Below, in pieces: positions 61,116 through 64,000 of a DNA stretch of 64,000 bases. A model generated the notes under the pieces. The model ran no database searches and had not been told where the DNA came from. It was given only the letters and a program-made list of their open reading frames with translations. The stretch spans positions 62,001 through 126,000 of the forward strand of contig JAEUJZ010000137.1 in assembly GCA_016794505.1 (NCBI GenBank), written 5' to 3'. The stretch comes from Myxococcales bacterium. Lineage in GTDB: Bacteria > Myxococcota_A > Polyangia > Palsa-1104 > JAEUJZ01. A program made the position numbers and the translations under genes. Each line of letters begins with the position of its first letter. Position 1 is the first letter of the stretch.

Positions 61116-62251
61116 GGCGCCACCACTTGGCTACCGGCAAAGGGACAGTCCAGCGAGCCGTCTTTGTCGAGGGTCTTGCACACCAGACAGCTCGACAGGT
61201 TCTCGGTCTTCGTCGCCGTCCGCATCAGCGGATCCATCGCGTCCGTCGGCGGCATGGTCCCCGCCGGAAGCTGCAGCGTGTGGTCGCGGCAGATCGGCGA
61301 ATACGCTGGCCCAGCCTCGTCGGGCTGGCCAAAGACCACAGCGCCCAGGCTCATACCGGCGGAGCTGGTCAGGCGGTACAGCGCCATGGCGCGAAAGGCA
61401 TTGCCATCGGGCTCAAGCGGCACAGGCCCCATGTCGATGTACGGCACCACCAGCTGGTTGTAAAAACCAAGCTGTGCGGGCAAAGGCGGGGTCGCCGGCA
61501 AGAGCACCGGGTCGACGATCTGCATCAGGCGGTACTCACGACGCACCTCGCGCAGATCCAGGCCCATGCGGCCTTTGACCGTATCGGCGCGCTTGATCGA
61601 CTGACATGGAATCGCGCCTGAGCCAGCCAAGTGAACCACTTCGACGACGGCGCTGTATGCCCCTGTGCGCCCGGCCCGGCCGCTGTTCGTCGACAGCACT
61701 TCGGGGATGTCGGTGAAGATTGGGTATTGTCGATCCAGATGAATCAGGTCAAAGCGCTCGTCGTAGGTGTAGTTCGGCGGCGCCGCGCAGCCCGTATCGA
61801 GCTGATAGACCGTCTGAGCGCTCGCGCGATCGAGCGGCTGCCGCTTGCCGGCGTTGGTCCAAAACGGCGCCGAGGCGGGCGCTGTGCTGCTGATCGCACG
61901 ACTGCCCTCGCTGCCGCGCGTCGTAGCGACCACGGTGTACGGGGCAAAGTCCGTGGCACCACGACCTCTGCCGACCGCAGGCAGCCGGTCAAGGGTCTTT
62001 ACGCCCGCGATGAAGTTGGCGGAATACACCACTCCAGCTAGGAACTCGCCATCGTCGGGATACGGACTGCAGGCCGCCGTCGATAGAGCGACGGAGCCAA
62101 GCAGCCAGCCCACAGGAGGCCACACGCGTGACCGAGACGTTCGGAAACGACTCTCCGCTCTGTCCGCTGGCGGTCGCAGACGCCGCAGTGGTGGATGAAC
62201 ATTCGCCCCGCCAACCGACGGAGAACTGGATCGCATGACCGTGCCTGACAT
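61112..62251 (-). CDS. Outer-membrane lipoprotein partner of the TonB receptor, unknown function
   Basis: The frame gives 379 residues from ATG 62251, but the signal (WLLGSVALSTAAC, lipobox) lies about 50 residues in. The real start may therefore be an internal ATG (62236) or a GTG just before WPPVGWLL. The mature protein contains GEFLAGVVYSANFIAGVKTL, ERFDLIHLDRQYPIFTDIPEV and, near the end, SSCLVCKTLD. No family is recognised. The four-base overlap with the TonB-receptor gene implies coupled synthesis and suggests a receptor-associated lipoprotein, analogous in position to SusD-type partners but not similar in sequence as far as can be seen. Confidence 0.75.
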   Translation of the reverse strand: MSGTVMRSSSPSVGGANVHPPLRRLRPPADRAESRFRTSRSRVWPPVGWLLGSVALSTAACSPYPDDGEFLAGVVYSANFIAGVKTLDRLPAVGRGRGATDFAPYTVVATTRGSEGSRAISSTAPASAPFWTNAGKRQPLDRASAQTVYQLDTGCAAPPNYTYDERFDLIHLDRQYPIFTDIPEVLSTNSGRAGRTGAYSAVVEVVHLAGSGAIPCQSIKRADTVKGRMGLDLREVRREYRLMQIVDPVLLPATPPLPAQLGFYNQLVVPYIDMGPVPLEPDGNAFRAMALYRLTSSAGMSLGAVVFGQPDEAGPAYSPICRDHTLQLPAGTMPPTDAMDPLMRTATKTENLSSCLVCKTLDKDGSLDCPFAGSQVVAP

Positions 62252-62493
62252 TGGGGCGGAATATTCCTAAAGGTCAGGCGGACTTGGCAAGCGAGAAACT
62301 CAGCCGGGGAGCCCGAGCCTGCGATTCCGGGTGCGCAGCGCCTTCCCTGCCCTCGCCCCGGCCCCCGCCCCTGGCGTCGCTGCCGCCTCTCGGGAACCAG
62401 ACGCGCTCGCCGCGACTTCGATCTGCGCTGCCCAGCCCACCCCTCACACGGAGATGTGCTTGCACTGACCCGTCGAATGCGAGAACCTGAACC

Positions 62494-64000
62494 ATGATGC
62501 CTCCTTCTATGCCCCCGTCGTCCCCCAGCGCTGCGGACTTGCGTGCCTTGCGGGCGCGCCTTTTGGAAAAGCTCGGTGCGGTCAAGGCGTACTTTGAAGC
62601 CACCAGCATCAACCTGAACCTGCGCTCGCCTTACTGGGGGGCGTTTGATGCCCTGCGTCGAAACCAGCCGCTGGCCGAGTCGTTTGTCAGCGATCTGCAG
62701 CAGCTGATCGCGTTTATCGACAACGACCTGGTACCCGCCCTGAGCAGCCCGCCAGGAGCCGCCGCGAGTGCGTCGCAGCCAGCGCCTGCCACGTCGGCCT
62801 GGCGTTCCAGCGATCCGGTGCCGAGTGCAGCCGGATCCAGCTCGATCAACGACGAGCAGACACGGCTCTTGACCGATCTCGCGATCGAGCCTCGACGGGA
62901 GCTACCGGGGGCGCGTCCCGCATCGCGTGGCCTGGCTGCGCCGATCATCGATCTGGATGCCCGGCCTGAGCCGCGCCGACGGTCCGACGAAGCGCGAGCT
63001 GCCTTTCTGCCCGAGTTTGACGTCGAGACATCCCCGATCGAGCGCCTGCCTGAGCCTGCCGCCGTGCGCTCCGCACCCGCCGTAAACGAGCGTGGAAGAA
63101 CATCGACTGCCTCAGAGAAGAACCGGAAAGCGCCACCGGCTGCTCCCACCACGCCGGCAGCGCCCGCCGCAGCGCCCGTCGCACCACCGGCCATCCCGCC
63201 GAGTGCTGCTGAGCCCGTTCTGTCCGCCCGCGCCGCCGCGCTAATGGCCGTCGTCGCGCCCGAGACGCCCTCGCGCAGTGAAGGCACGACCGCACCCAGC
63301 GGGGCCAGACCCTCGCAGCTGCACAAGATCATCTCGCTGCCGGCGGTGCCGCAGGCTTCCTCGATCGTCACGTCCGTCGCGGCTTCCAGCCCACCTGCGC
63401 GACCTTCGACGCAGCACAAGATCATCAGCGCAGAGAGCCAGCCCTCGCCCCCCGCAGCAGCTACGCAGTCCACACATGCAAGCACTGGGGGAACCGCGCA
63501 TACTTCAGCTCCTGCCTATCGCCCGTCCCAGGCCATAAAGCCCATCAGCGCCGCCGAATCGACGCCTGCGGTCCCTGCCCACGCGGTAAGCCCCGCGCCG
63601 AGCAAGCCCGATGTCCGCCCCAGCAAGCCGGCCAGCCCCGACGGAGCAAGCCGACATTCGGTTGAAAACAAGCCGACGCAAAGCGCCGCGAGTACACCCC
63701 CTGGCAGCCCCAGCGCGGCCCTGGCCGCCCCGATCCCAGTGAGTCGTGCCGCGACCGTAAGCGGCAAGCCCGAATCGAGTGTGGATGCAGCAAGCAAAGC
63801 CACAGCCGGCAAGCCGGTGAGCACCACGACTGCTGCTAGCAAGCCCGCGGCAGAAAAACCCAGCGTCGCGAAGCCCAGCCCCGAGCCTGCTGCCAGCAAG
63901 CCCGCGGCAGAAAAGCTCGTCGCAGCCAAGTCGTCGACAGAAAAGCCCAGCCCGCTGAAGCCCGCGGCAGAAAAAACCGCAGCAGAAAAACTCGCGGCGC
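62494..64000 (+). CDS. Ala/Pro/Lys/Ser-rich protein with SKPAAEK-type repeats (3' end beyond window)
   Basis: An open frame of 502 codons runs from ATG 62494 to the window edge with no stop. Residues ~1-90 are a folded helical domain (ADLRALRARLLEKLGAVKAYF, SPYWGAFDALRRNQPLAESFV). It is followed by ~400 residues of Ala/Pro/Ser/Glu low complexity with two LHKIISLPA/QHKIISAES cassettes. From about residue 440 repeats of SKPAAEKP, AEKTAAEK and AKPSPEPAASK run to the end. Such Lys/Ala/Pro tails bind nucleic acid or peptidoglycan, or act as spacers; the H1-like protein at 42 kb has similar composition. Upstream GAGAACCTGAACC is a modest site. Codon third positions are G/C-rich throughout, supporting this frame over the long antisense one. 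Confidence 0.78.
   Translation, partial: MMPPSMPPSSPSAADLRALRARLLEKLGAVKAYFEATSINLNLRSPYWGAFDALRRNQPLAESFVSDLQQLIAFIDNDLVPALSSPPGAAASASQPAPATSAWRSSDPVPSAAGSSSINDEQTRLLTDLAIEPRRELPGARPASRGLAAPIIDLDARPEPRRRSDEARAAFLPEFDVETSPIERLPEPAAVRSAPAVNERGRTSTASEKNRKAPPAAPTTPAAPAAAPVAPPAIPPSAAEPVLSARAAALMAVVAPETPSRSEGTTAPSGARPSQLHKIISLPAVPQASSIVTSVAASSPPARPSTQHKIISAESQPSPPAAATQSTHASTGGTAHTSAPAYRPSQAIKPISAAESTPAVPAHAVSPAPSKPDVRPSKPASPDGASRHSVENKPTQSAASTPPGSPSAALAAPIPVSRAATVSGKPESSVDAASKATAGKPVSTTTAASKPAAEKPSVAKPSPEPAASKPAAEKLVAAKSSTEKPSPLKPAAEKTAAEKLAA

Noticed and set aside
62631..63485. Minus-strand frame of 284 codons at the right edge
   Set aside because: The plus frame from 62494 is open for over 500 codons and starts with a plausible folded domain; the minus frame is Gly/Ala/Arg/Ser-rich and has no domain.

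Overview
The window is high-GC bacterial DNA. Its gene content is typical of large-genome predatory or saprophytic Myxococcota-like bacteria: Ser/Thr kinases fused to STAND-type ATPases, an FHA-GAF-cyclase, an ADYC-type lipoprotein with NGIK repeats, DUF1552/DUF1592 proteins, Cys-rich lipoproteins, an Oar-like TonB receptor and many lipoproteins. The phylum is an inference from content; no rRNA or marker gene is present. I see no insertion sequence, integrase, CRISPR array or clear phage block. Two tRNA genes are present, Lys(TTT) at 1.85 kb and Gly(GCC) at 48.5 kb.

Layout, 0-15 kb: the 3' end of a TPR-like gene and a carotenoid oxygenase come first. A signalling block follows: a single-domain response regulator, an FHA-GAF-class III cyclase, a 1191-residue multi-pass membrane protein, and two tandem kinase-STAND proteins. 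The second kinase has lost key ATP-binding residues and carries a C-terminal FGE/sulfatase-modifying-like domain.

15-31 kb: an NGIK-repeat lipoprotein and a membrane protein flank a tight six-gene operon (18.3-26.4 kb). That operon encodes two acidic/basic bipartite paralogs, an HEVGH metallopeptidase, two unrecognised proteins and a DUF4438 protein. A convergent two-gene unit (unknown protein and small LuxR-type regulator) overlaps the operon's 3' end. This is the best candidate for an undescribed system in the window. A DUF1906-PG-binding-CHAP wall hydrolase lies beyond it, after an 840-base gene-free stretch.

31-42 kb: a minus-strand operon encodes DUF1552, DUF1592, an outer-membrane-barrel-like protein, a 13-haem cytochrome c and a divergent GDPD-fold protein. 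This looks like an envelope electron-transfer module. A cupredoxin lipoprotein, a Cys-rich lipoprotein and a parallel beta-helix protein follow.

42-48.6 kb: a histone-H1-like Lys/Ala/Pro-rich protein with a C-terminal zinc-finger-like motif, small cytoplasmic and membrane proteins, an orphan contractile-injection spike (gp5/VgrG-like OB fold and needle) followed by a PAAR tip protein, and an SGNH hydrolase lipoprotein.

48.7-55.8 kb: two asparagine-synthetase-like proteins with degenerate glutaminase lobes, one fused to a membrane anchor and an outer domain, flank a zinc-ribbon membrane protein. A bicupin and an unknown protein follow. It looks like a small amidation or biosynthetic cluster.

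55.8-64 kb: a minus-strand set encodes a lipoprotein, a TonB-dependent receptor, a GH5 glycoside hydrolase and a copper-monooxygenase-like protein. The last gene, on the plus strand, is open at the window edge and encodes an Ala/Pro/Lys-rich protein with SKPAAEK-type repeats.
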